From Candidatus Hydrogenedentota bacterium (GTDB lineage Bacteria; Hydrogenedentota; Hydrogenedentia; Hydrogenedentales; CAITNO01), in the NCBI GenBank assembly GCA_022710255.1, contig JAKLHG010000313.1:1-5193 (forward strand): DNA of 5,193 nucleotides, read 5' to 3'. The translations under genes were made by a program, and so were the position numbers. Below the pieces are notes generated by a model. That model searched no databases. It was not told the DNA's origin and was given only the letters and a program-made list of their open reading frames with translations. Positions 1 through 5,193 of this stretch are shown here, in pieces (positions within the stretch are counted from its first letter, which is position 1; each line of letters opens with the position of its first letter).

Positions 1-1
1 C

Positions 2-706
2 GCTTGGGGTGGCAGCTATGCTTTGCGACAGCACGACGGCAAGTACTGGATGTCGTATGTCGGCGGCGCGTTGGAAGGCTACGAGACTGACCCCCTTTCC
101 ATCGGCATAGCGTGGACGCGTGACCCTTCCAAGGCTGAACCCTGGGAACGCTTGCCGGAACCCGTGTTGGCGCCCGGCGGGCCGGAGGCACGTGACTTTG
201 AAAAAGTGACCCTGTATAAGAGCAACATCATCCATGACCCGGATAAGTGCCTCGGCCAGCCTTTTGTCATGTACTATAACGGCAAAGACGCAAAAAGCAC
301 CGAACGCATCGGCATGGCCATATCCGCGGACATGGTGGCTTGGAAACGTTGCGGTGATGGCCCGGTGATTGATCACGGTTCCGGCATCTCCGGAGACCCG
401 AAAATCACCCGTATCGGAGACGTATGGGTTATGTTTTATTTTGGCGCGTTCTGGAAACCCAAGGCCTTTGATACGTTCGCCTGCTCCTATGATTTGAAGC
501 ATTGGACCGACTGGAAGGGCCCGCACCTCATCGAACCATCCGAACCCTGGGACGAAACTTATGCGCACAAGCCTTGGGTTATCCAACATGAAAATGTTGT
601 CTATCATTTTTATTGCGCCGTGGGAAATGAAGGACGGGTCATCGCCCTGGCGACCTCCAAACTGCTTATCAACGATGTAGAAAATAAAAACGGGGCATTG
701 CCGTAA
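2..706 (+). CDS. Beta-propeller glycosidase-like protein (GH43/GH32/GH130 type), 5' end cut off
   Basis: The reading frame is open from the first full codon at position 2, and the residues before the first possible start (TTG at 23) already read AWGGSYA, which fits the propeller pattern. The true start therefore lies outside the window and 234 residues are seen. The pattern typical of five-bladed propeller glycosidases recurs: DGKYWMSYVG near the start, then QPFVMYYNG, GDVWVMFYFGAF and ENVVYHFYCAVG, each a 'displayed aromatic strand' of a blade. SGDPKI in the middle carries an aspartate at a place where these families often hold an acidic active-site residue. The end, GRVIALATSK, is a usual closing strand. 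Such enzymes cleave or phosphorolyse terminal sugars of plant or algal polysaccharides. The exact family and substrate cannot be told from this fragment, and no signal peptide can be judged. The next gene follows 73 bases later on the same strand and could be co-transcribed. Confidence 0.8.
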   Translation, partial: AWGGSYALRQHDGKYWMSYVGGALEGYETDPLSIGIAWTRDPSKAEPWERLPEPVLAPGGPEARDFEKVTLYKSNIIHDPDKCLGQPFVMYYNGKDAKSTERIGMAISADMVAWKRCGDGPVIDHGSGISGDPKITRIGDVWVMFYFGAFWKPKAFDTFACSYDLKHWTDWKGPHLIEPSEPWDETYAHKPWVIQHENVVYHFYCAVGNEGRVIALATSKLLINDVENKNGALP

Positions 707-718
707 AACGAGATCCCA

Positions 719-735
719 GTCGGACGCGGTCGGAC
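719..735 (+). repeat. Short direct repeat GTCGGAC x2 in the gap before the oxidoreductase
   Basis: GTCGGAC occurs at 719-725 and 729-735, a 10-base period, about one helical turn. The outer bases also allow a small imperfect hairpin: AGTCGGAC at 718-725 against GTCGGACT at 729-736, with a GCG loop and one G-G mismatch. It lies 12 bases after the stop of the propeller gene. It could be a weak operator, a weak hairpin, or chance. Confidence 0.3.
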
Positions 736-767
736 TACGTCAAATAAGGACAATGAATACACAGTAC

Positions 768-774
768 GGAGAGG
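768..774 (+). promoter_or_regulatory. Ribosome binding site that selects the ATG at 780
   Basis: GGAGAGG lies 5 bases before the ATG at 780, a near-ideal Shine-Dalgarno arrangement. The earlier in-frame ATG at 753 has only AAGGA (746-750) with 2 bases of spacing, which is too close. The predicted protein begins MTNSLNFMIYG, so its first beta-strand starts almost at once, as expected for a Rossmann fold. Confidence 0.65.
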
Positions 775-779
775 CTACC

Positions 780-1859
780 ATGACAAACAGCTTAAACTTT
801 ATGATTTACGGAGTAAACGGCTATACGGGTCGTCATTGTGCGGAGGAAGCCTTGAAACGCGGTTTGCAGCCGGTCGTCGCGGGACGCAACCAAGCCCGTG
901 TTTCTCGCGCCGCCTCCGACATGAATTTATCTTTTCGTGTTTTTGACCTGACAGACACACGCGCCGCTATTGAAGGGCTTCAAGGAACCACGGCGGTCCT
1001 GAACTGCGCGGGCCCCTTCTCCGCCACGGCGCGTCCGTTGCTGGAGGCCTGCACTGCGGCAGGAGTGCATTATCTGGATGTGACCGGCGAAATAGGAGTG
1101 TTTGAATATGTCCACCAACGCGACGACCACTGGCGACAGGCCGGTATCGTGGCCTTGCCGGGCGTCGGTTTTGACGTGGTACCGACGGACTGCATGGCGG
1201 CCATGCTCAAGGAAGCGCTTCCAGAAGCGACACGCCTGCGGCTTGCATTCAAATCCAAACATGGAAAATTGAGTCCCGGTACGGCCAAAACGATGCTGGA
1301 AGGGTTTGCGAAAGGTTGTACGATCCGCCGGAACGGCCGCCTGGAACAAACGCTCGCAGGGTCCATCACGGACACGATTCCTTATCCGGGAGGTCCCTCC
1401 TTGTCCGTGGTGATTCCCTGGGGAGATGTATCCACGGCGTTCTACTCGACCGGCATTCCCAATATCGAGGTATACACCTCCGCTCCTGAGGCGCAATTAA
1501 AACAGATGCGCTCCATGCGCCGCTTCACGCCGCTGTTACGCTGGACATGGGTGCAAAATTTCATGAAGCGCCGGATAGAACGGCATGTTACGGGCCCGGA
1601 TGAAAGTGAACGCAACCGGGATACATCGGAGCTTTTCGGGGAGGTGACAAATGATGCCGGCGACTGTCTGTCTATGACCATGACCAGCCCGAACGGCTAT
1701 TCCCTCACCTTCGACTCCGCGATAACCGCGATGCAACAGGTACTGGCTGGTACGGTGAAACCCGGCGCAAAAACCCCGTCCATGGCGTTCGGGAGTTCTT
1801 TTGTGCTTGGATTGGAGGGAGTGCGCGTCATCGAAGGGCCGGGGCAAAAGCGCGATTGA
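780..1859 (+). CDS. Saccharopine-dehydrogenase-like NAD(P)-binding oxidoreductase (trans-acting enoyl reductase type)
   Basis: A 359-residue protein counted from the ATG at 780 (an alternative ATG at 753 would add 9 residues). Residues 7-17 form the first Rossmann strand and the dinucleotide-binding loop GVNGYTG (11-17). AGR at 34-36 follows the second strand, where the cofactor ribose or phosphate is normally met. NCAGPF (75-80), HYLDVTGE (97-104) and LPGVGFDVVPTDC (126-138) are hallmark blocks of the saccharopine dehydrogenase/trans-acting enoyl reductase superfamily, and the length is usual for it. Members are cytoplasmic and reduce or oxidise varied substrates; the best-known relatives act on lysine-pathway saccharopine or on polyketide enoyl groups. 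No lysine or polyketide gene is nearby, so the substrate is unknown. It follows the propeller gene on the same strand and is the last plus-strand gene before a convergent junction with a large inverted repeat. Confidence 0.85.
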   Translation: MTNSLNFMIYGVNGYTGRHCAEEALKRGLQPVVAGRNQARVSRAASDMNLSFRVFDLTDTRAAIEGLQGTTAVLNCAGPFSATARPLLEACTAAGVHYLDVTGEIGVFEYVHQRDDHWRQAGIVALPGVGFDVVPTDCMAAMLKEALPEATRLRLAFKSKHGKLSPGTAKTMLEGFAKGCTIRRNGRLEQTLAGSITDTIPYPGGPSLSVVIPWGDVSTAFYSTGIPNIEVYTSAPEAQLKQMRSMRRFTPLLRWTWVQNFMKRRIERHVTGPDESERNRDTSELFGEVTNDAGDCLSMTMTSPNGYSLTFDSAITAMQQVLAGTVKPGAKTPSMAFGSSFVLGLEGVRVIEGPGQKRD

Positions 1860-1886
1860 CTCGGATTTGCAGTATCCAGGAACTTC

Positions 1887-1944
1887 ATTGACATTATTGA
1901 CCCTATTGACAACGATGGGTGTCAATAGGGTCAATACGGTCAAT
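1887..1944. repeat. Large inverted repeat made of 9-base units, between converging genes
   Basis: The left half holds three units ATTGACNNN starting at 1887, 1896 and 1905. The right half holds three units GTCAATNNN starting at 1921, 1930 and 1939, with a degraded fourth, GTCTATCAA, at 1948. The halves pair as a hairpin: 17 perfect base pairs (1895-1911 with 1920-1936) around an 8-base loop (1912-1919, ACGATGGG), then a 2x2 internal loop, then 6 more pairs (1887-1892 with 1939-1944). It lies 27 bases after the oxidoreductase stop and 26 bases from the stop of the minus-strand polyferredoxin. That position suits a two-way transcription terminator or a 3'-end protecting structure. No T-tract follows on either strand, so it is not a standard intrinsic terminator. 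A repeat-array or protein-binding role is also possible. Confidence 0.85.
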
Positions 1945-1970
1945 AAGGTCTATCAAGCCAATCTATCCTA

Positions 1971-3587
1971 TTAAAAATACGCATCGCCCAGAATGGCGAT
2001 ATTACCCGGATTGCGCGATTCGTTGGCGCTGGTGACGTTTATTGCGGCCCGGTCCTTGAAGACGCAGCTCCATTCGCAGATGCCGCAGCCGGTACACAAA
2101 GACGGGTCCACCTGGGGTTGCTTAACGACGGCTTTTTCGCCACTGGGCAGCGTCACCTCCTGCTCTACGAAAAAGATGGCCTTCTTGGGAAGGGGACAGT
2201 GTTCTTCACAAATGATGCAGTTGCGTCCATAGGAGTGAGGCAGACACCGGTTCTTGTCGAAGACGGCCAGTCCCATCTTCACGCTTTTCTTTTCCTCCAG
2301 GACCAGCGGCGCTATCGCGCCCGTCGGACAGACCTGGCCGCAGAGGTTGCAGTCATAAACGCAGTATCCCACCTTGGGCACGATACGGGGGGTCCAGAGT
2401 CCTTCCACGCCCCCTTCCAACCCACATGGCTGCAGTGCGTTGGTGGGACAGGCGCGCATGCACATGCCGCACTGGATGCAACGCTGTAAGAATTCCCGCT
2501 CCGGCAGCGCGCCCGGAGGCCGGATGAGCGAGGGTTCAAAGACCTTGCTCTGCGCCAGCGGCGTTTGCCGGAAGCCGGTCAACGCAGCCACGCCGCCCGC
2601 AACCGCACCCACAGCGGCACGCCTCGAAAAATCCATCTTCCCGGCAACCGGCTTTCTGATCGGCGGGGCAAGCGTAAAGTGCAGGGCACCCTGTTTGCAG
2701 GTGGCCACGCAGTTCCAGCAGGCAAAGCACTCTGTCTTGAGCCACTGTCCTGGCTGATCAGGCTGGGCTGCAGCGGGACACACACGCGCGCACAAGCCGC
2801 AGTTGTTGCACAGGTCTGCATTGTTTTCAAGACGCAGGGCGGGCCACTGTGAAAGGAAACCCAATCCTCCGCCAAGAGGACAGACATACCGGCACCAGAA
2901 TCGGGGCCGGACCAGGTTCAGCGCAAGAATCAGGACAAAGAGCAAGGCAATAAGGGAACTGCCCTGAAAGCCCTGGCGCTTCGTGAAAAACACACGGTCC
3001 CGGAAAAATTTGTACACGGGTTCCGTAACGCTGGTTACGTGCCAGTCGCCCACTTTCGGGTCCGCCCGATAGACCGAGGTGGCGCTGTCTTCCACCACGT
3101 AGTGCGCGGCGGGCACGCCGAAGGCGGTCATGCTGCGGTAGAACAGGGACAGGGGATCGAACACGCCTACCCAGTGCACACCGAAGAGGGTCATGACCAG
3201 CAAGCCGACCACGAGGAGATATTTGAGCCTCTGCCAGGGGGAACGCGATTCCCGTACGCGCGGGCGCCGGCCCCGTTGCCCCAACCAGGTCATAAGATGA
3301 TGCACCGTGCCCAGGGGGCATACCCAGCCGCAAAATACGCGCGCGAGCAACAGCGTAACCGCGATGGTTATCAGGGAAAGCAGCGATCCCGCTGCCAGCG
3401 TATGGGTGGACAACCAGGTGGCGACCGAAACCAGCGGATCGAAGTCAAAGAACAGGGCCAGCAGCGGAGACGGTTCGTTGCCGCCCCAACGGGCCAGCAT
3501 CACCAAGTACAGGAAGAGACACAGAAACACGCACTGGCAACTACGACGCGTCCACTGCATCAGGGAATGGGAACGATGACCGCTCAC
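1971..3587 (-). CDS. Membrane polyferredoxin, NapH-like plus NapG-like fusion with an internal Tat-type segment
   Basis: A 538-residue protein beginning with GTG, whose first bases overlap the stop of the DUF362 gene (GTGA), which implies coupled translation; the Shine-Dalgarno site is weak. Hydrophobic segments lie near 18-34, 62-82, 121-139 and 209-227. Two membrane-associated cysteine motifs follow segments 2 and 4: CGWVCP (86-91) and CRYVCP (232-237), as in NapH, NosR and related electron-transfer proteins. Next come two cluster sites, C260/263/266/270 and C287/290/293/297. At 320-338 is FSRRAAVG followed by an Ala/Gly-rich stretch, like a twin-arginine signal or a fifth membrane span. 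Four more cluster sites follow: C370/373/376/380, C409/413/416/420, C448/457/460/464 and C498/501/504/508. The likely role is carrying electrons from quinol or the cytoplasm to the periplasm through about six [4Fe-4S] clusters. No catalytic subunit such as NapA is in view, so nitrate reduction should not be assumed. Confidence 0.88.
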   Translation of the reverse strand: MSGHRSHSLMQWTRRSCQCVFLCLFLYLVMLARWGGNEPSPLLALFFDFDPLVSVATWLSTHTLAAGSLLSLITIAVTLLLARVFCGWVCPLGTVHHLMTWLGQRGRRPRVRESRSPWQRLKYLLVVGLLVMTLFGVHWVGVFDPLSLFYRSMTAFGVPAAHYVVEDSATSVYRADPKVGDWHVTSVTEPVYKFFRDRVFFTKRQGFQGSSLIALLFVLILALNLVRPRFWCRYVCPLGGGLGFLSQWPALRLENNADLCNNCGLCARVCPAAAQPDQPGQWLKTECFACWNCVATCKQGALHFTLAPPIRKPVAGKMDFSRRAAVGAVAGGVAALTGFRQTPLAQSKVFEPSLIRPPGALPEREFLQRCIQCGMCMRACPTNALQPCGLEGGVEGLWTPRIVPKVGYCVYDCNLCGQVCPTGAIAPLVLEEKKSVKMGLAVFDKNRCLPHSYGRNCIICEEHCPLPKKAIFFVEQEVTLPSGEKAVVKQPQVDPSLCTGCGICEWSCVFKDRAAINVTSANESRNPGNIAILGDAYF

Positions 3588-4516
3588 GCCACGTCCAGTT
3601 CTTTTAGTTTCAGCGAATGATAATCAGAAACGCCGAGTCCTCGCTTTTCCCCGACCAGTACGGTTTCCATGGTCTTGGGATCCTGGCCCAACAATTCTGC
3701 GCCAAACGCATCCAACGCCACCAGGTCCGTGCCCGCGGCGATGATATTGGGTTGACTCACATCCTTGAGGTCGCCGCCGGTCGGTCCGTTCGCCGTCAAA
3801 ATCCGAACCGCATCCATGACGGCAATGCGGGGCTTCATAAAAGCGGTGATGTCGGCGATACAGGTCGGCAGGTCCTGATGGAAGATTTGCCGTTTTTCCA
3901 CAACACCCATGAAGTTTTTCATGCAATTGGTCATCTTGGTGGCGCTGTGATGCTTGGTAATGGGCACGCTGATCACCAGGTCGCACTCGACAACCTCGGG
4001 ATACACGGGATGCATTTTCAGGCGTTCCCCGCCGATATCCATGTCACGGTAGCGGTTGGGATCGAGAAACACGACTTCGGCGCCGGCTTCGCGCGCGTAC
4101 TCGCCAATCTTGCTGGTCACATAGGTTTTTTCAGCGGGGTTGCACGTGTTGTCTCCCACTTTAATCGTCTTGGCCCCCGCATCCAGGCACATGCGCACCA
4201 GGGTCTTGACGACATCCGGGTTGGTATTGCCCGCCTGTTCCGGCGTTCGGTCCCAACCGATGTTGGGCTTTATCCAGACCACATCACCCTTGCTGACGAA
4301 ACGTTTCATGCCTCCAATCGCTTCCATCGCCTGCTCGGTCAGTTTGACCGCAATATCCGACACCGGGCTGTCGCCGCCCTTCCACCGTGCAATCGCCATA
4401 TCCATAGGACCGGCAGCATTCGTCGCTGTTTCCGTCCATGCGGCGCCGCCCAGGGTAACCGCCCCCGCCAAAGCACCTTGCTTCAAAAACTCCCTGCGTG
4501 ATGATGTGGTTGACAT
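3584..4516 (-). CDS. DUF362 domain protein with N-terminal twin-arginine signal
   Basis: A 310-residue protein. The ATG at 4516 has AAGGAG (4530-4525) 8 bases upstream, which supports the start. Residues 6-14 read SRREFLKQG, a textbook twin-arginine motif, followed by an Ala/Gly-rich hydrophobic stretch (15-27), so export in folded form to the periplasm is expected. The DUF362 domain fills about residues 50-300: VWIKPNIGWDR (80-90), NPDVV (99-103), DAGAKTIKVGDN (112-123), DLVISVPITKHH (179-190), TNCMKNFMG (196-204), PRIAVMDAV (229-237) and the late ALDAFGAELLG (267-277). Five cysteines (110, 125, 178, 198, 219) are present, but none in a CxxC pair, so the ferredoxin module some DUF362 proteins carry is missing here. 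The coupled polyferredoxin downstream may supply it. The biochemical function of the family is not known to me. It is the first gene of the minus-strand pair. Confidence 0.88.
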   Translation of the reverse strand: MSTTSSRREFLKQGALAGAVTLGGAAWTETATNAAGPMDMAIARWKGGDSPVSDIAVKLTEQAMEAIGGMKRFVSKGDVVWIKPNIGWDRTPEQAGNTNPDVVKTLVRMCLDAGAKTIKVGDNTCNPAEKTYVTSKIGEYAREAGAEVVFLDPNRYRDMDIGGERLKMHPVYPEVVECDLVISVPITKHHSATKMTNCMKNFMGVVEKRQIFHQDLPTCIADITAFMKPRIAVMDAVRILTANGPTGGDLKDVSQPNIIAAGTDLVALDAFGAELLGQDPKTMETVLVGEKRGLGVSDYHSLKLKELDVA

Positions 4517-4524
4517 AGAAGCAT

Positions 4525-4530
4525 CTCCTT
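4525..4530 (-). promoter_or_regulatory. Ribosome binding site of the DUF362 gene
   Basis: On the minus strand AAGGAG is followed by 8 bases and then ATG (4516-4514). It fixes the start so that the twin-arginine motif begins at residue 6, a normal distance for a Tat signal. A second ATG at 4524-4522 lies directly beside it but out of frame. Confidence 0.7.
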
Positions 4531-4592
4531 GCGTGTCGCACCTTGTTTTTGTTCCAATGGTAAGCAGGCGTCCGTCACTGCTGATGGCGCAT

Positions 4593-4601
4593 AGTATACC
4601 A
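4593..4601 (-). promoter_or_regulatory. Possible extended -10 promoter for the DUF362-polyferredoxin pair
   Basis: The minus strand reads TGGTATACT here: TATACT matches the sigma-70-type -10 hexamer at five of six positions and is preceded by the TGn of extended -10 promoters. No good -35 lies 17 bases upstream (TTCATC). Transcription would begin near 4586, leaving a leader of about 70 bases before the ATG at 4516. The 183-base gap (4517-4699) separates divergent genes, so promoters for both directions are expected in it. I find no convincing -35/-10 pair for the plus-strand gene. Confidence 0.35.
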
Positions 4602-4686
4602 GTTTATAGTGTCCAGATGAAGCAGTACCTTCTTTTGCACTCAAATTCGTTAATTGGACAACGAAATAGTTCTGAAAAAATAAGCC

Positions 4687-4692
4687 AGGGAG
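4687..4692 (+). promoter_or_regulatory. Ribosome binding site of the secreted glycosidase-like gene
   Basis: AGGGAG lies 7 bases before the ATG at 4700. It supports that start, which puts a complete signal peptide at the N-terminus. Confidence 0.65.
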
Positions 4693-4699
4693 TTTACGC

Positions 4700-5193
4700 A
4701 TGTTCACGAAAAACACGCTATCCGTTACGTTGTTGTTATGTGGCGTCGCCTTCACGGCAACGGCCGGCCCGGATTACACCTGTTTTCAGGAGGCGAGACA
4801 CTATACCCCGCAACTGGATATTGGCTCCGATATGGCCATCGTCTACGGCGTCAATGCCTCTTTCGCGGAACGCGTTGCCCAATGGCGTGAAAAGGGCTAC
4901 GCCATCGGCATGATGACCGGCATCGCCTGGGGCGGCTATGACGACTATTACCAGACGCCGGACGGCTTCAAAAAAGAGGAGGTGCAAACCACCAAAACCG
5001 GCAAACTCTATATGCACGGAGACAGTACGACCGTCGGGTACAACGTCCCCAGTGACGCCTACATAGAGTACATCAAAAAAGTCGTAGAGCCCGCGGTGGA
5101 CCTGGGCGCCCAGGCCATTTTCCTGGAGGAACCGGAATATTGGGCGCAAACCGGATGGAGTGAGGCCTTCAAGCGGGAATGGCAGCTGTTCTA
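4700..5193 (+). CDS. Secreted glycosidase-like protein (probable TIM barrel), 3' end cut off
   Basis: An open frame of 164 complete codons runs off the window end with no stop. It starts at an ATG with a good ribosome binding site. Residues 1-22 make a Sec signal peptide: lysine at 4, hydrophobic core 7-18, and ATA before the likely cut between 22 and 23. The cysteine at 14 follows leucines, so it is not a lipobox. The mature part alternates predicted strands and helices as in a (beta/alpha) barrel: MAIVYGV (45-51), a helix 53-65, YAIGMMTGIAWGGYDDYY (67-84), a helix with YIEYIKKVVEPAVDLG (121-136), then the strand AQAIFLEEPEYW (138-148). The cluster E143/E144/E146 after a strand resembles the acidic active-site edge of retaining glycosidases; I infer this and cannot assign a family. 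It is divergent from the DUF362 gene, so it probably has its own promoter. The partial propeller gene at the other edge is also carbohydrate-type. Confidence 0.8.
   Translation, partial: MFTKNTLSVTLLLCGVAFTATAGPDYTCFQEARHYTPQLDIGSDMAIVYGVNASFAERVAQWREKGYAIGMMTGIAWGGYDDYYQTPDGFKKEEVQTTKTGKLYMHGDSTTVGYNVPSDAYIEYIKKVVEPAVDLGAQAIFLEEPEYWAQTGWSEAFKREWQLF

Noticed and set aside
1536..1943. A minus-strand open frame whose start lies in the 9-base repeats
   Set aside because: Its N-terminal Val-Asn repeats simply translate the palindromic DNA, and the rest is antisense to the oxidoreductase.
1887..1944. Standard rho-independent terminator
   Set aside because: The stem is long enough, but no run of T follows it on either strand and the pairing is AT-rich. 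A terminator role is kept only as a possibility.
1887..1956. CRISPR array
   Set aside because: The units are 9 bases with no unique spacers of 25-40 bases, the two halves are inverted, and no cas gene is present.
1971..3587. Naming the polyferredoxin napH, napG or nosR
   Set aside because: The motifs are shared by many membrane electron-transfer proteins, and no nitrate or nitrous oxide reductase gene is in the window.
3039..3620. A 193-codon plus-strand open frame opposite the polyferredoxin
   Set aside because: It is antisense to conserved cysteine-motif and membrane-span codons, and its low-complexity Gln/Arg/His-rich translation matches no family.
3617..4501. A 294-codon open frame on the plus strand opposite the DUF362 gene
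   Set aside because: It lies almost fully antisense to a clear DUF362 gene, is rich in His/Arg/Gly without any recognisable motif, and has no ribosome binding site that I can see. It is a shadow of the opposite strand's codon pattern.
4140..4913. A 257-codon plus-strand open frame spanning the DUF362 start, the intergenic gap and the next gene's start
   Set aside because: It crosses two well-supported genes and their divergent promoter region out of frame, which is not plausible for a real gene.
4736..5149. A 137-codon minus-strand open frame opposite the secreted glycosidase-like gene
   Set aside because: The plus strand shows a signal peptide, a ribosome binding site and coherent strand/helix pattern over the same bases; the minus-strand frame shows none of these.

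Overview
The window carries five protein-coding genes, two of them cut by the window edges. It has no rRNA, tRNA, CRISPR array or insertion sequence that I can see. The DNA is moderately GC-rich and has good Shine-Dalgarno sites. Two features suggest an anaerobic or facultative Gram-negative bacterium rich in carbohydrate enzymes, perhaps of the Lentisphaerota/Kiritimatiellota/Planctomycetota/Verrucomicrobiota group: a Tat-exported DUF362 protein beside a polyferredoxin, and two flanking sugar-hydrolase-like proteins. That placement is an inference from gene content; no marker gene is present.

Layout: (1) positions 2-706, + strand, the 3' part of a five-bladed beta-propeller glycosidase-like protein of the GH43/GH32/GH130 type. 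(2) positions 780-1859, + strand, a saccharopine-dehydrogenase-like NAD(P)-binding oxidoreductase (trans-acting enoyl reductase type). (3) a 111-base gap between converging genes, holding a striking 58-base inverted repeat built from 9-base units. (4) positions 1971-3587, - strand, a membrane polyferredoxin that looks like NapH joined to NapG through an internal twin-arginine segment. (5) positions 3584-4516, - strand, a DUF362 protein with an N-terminal twin-arginine signal, lying upstream of the polyferredoxin and overlapping it by 4 bases. (6) a 183-base divergent intergenic region. (7) position 4700 to the window end, + strand, the 5' part of a secreted protein that looks like a TIM-barrel glycosidase; it has no stop codon inside the window.

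The clearest functional unit is the minus-strand pair DUF362 then polyferredoxin. They are translationally coupled (GTGA overlap) and both carry twin-arginine segments. The polyferredoxin has two membrane-type CxxxCP motifs and six groups of four cysteines, enough for about six [4Fe-4S] clusters, arranged so that electrons could pass from the cytoplasmic side through the membrane to a periplasmic ferredoxin module. The DUF362 partner would sit on the same outer side. The substrate is unknown. The carbohydrate-type genes on either side read on the other strand and need not be functionally linked.
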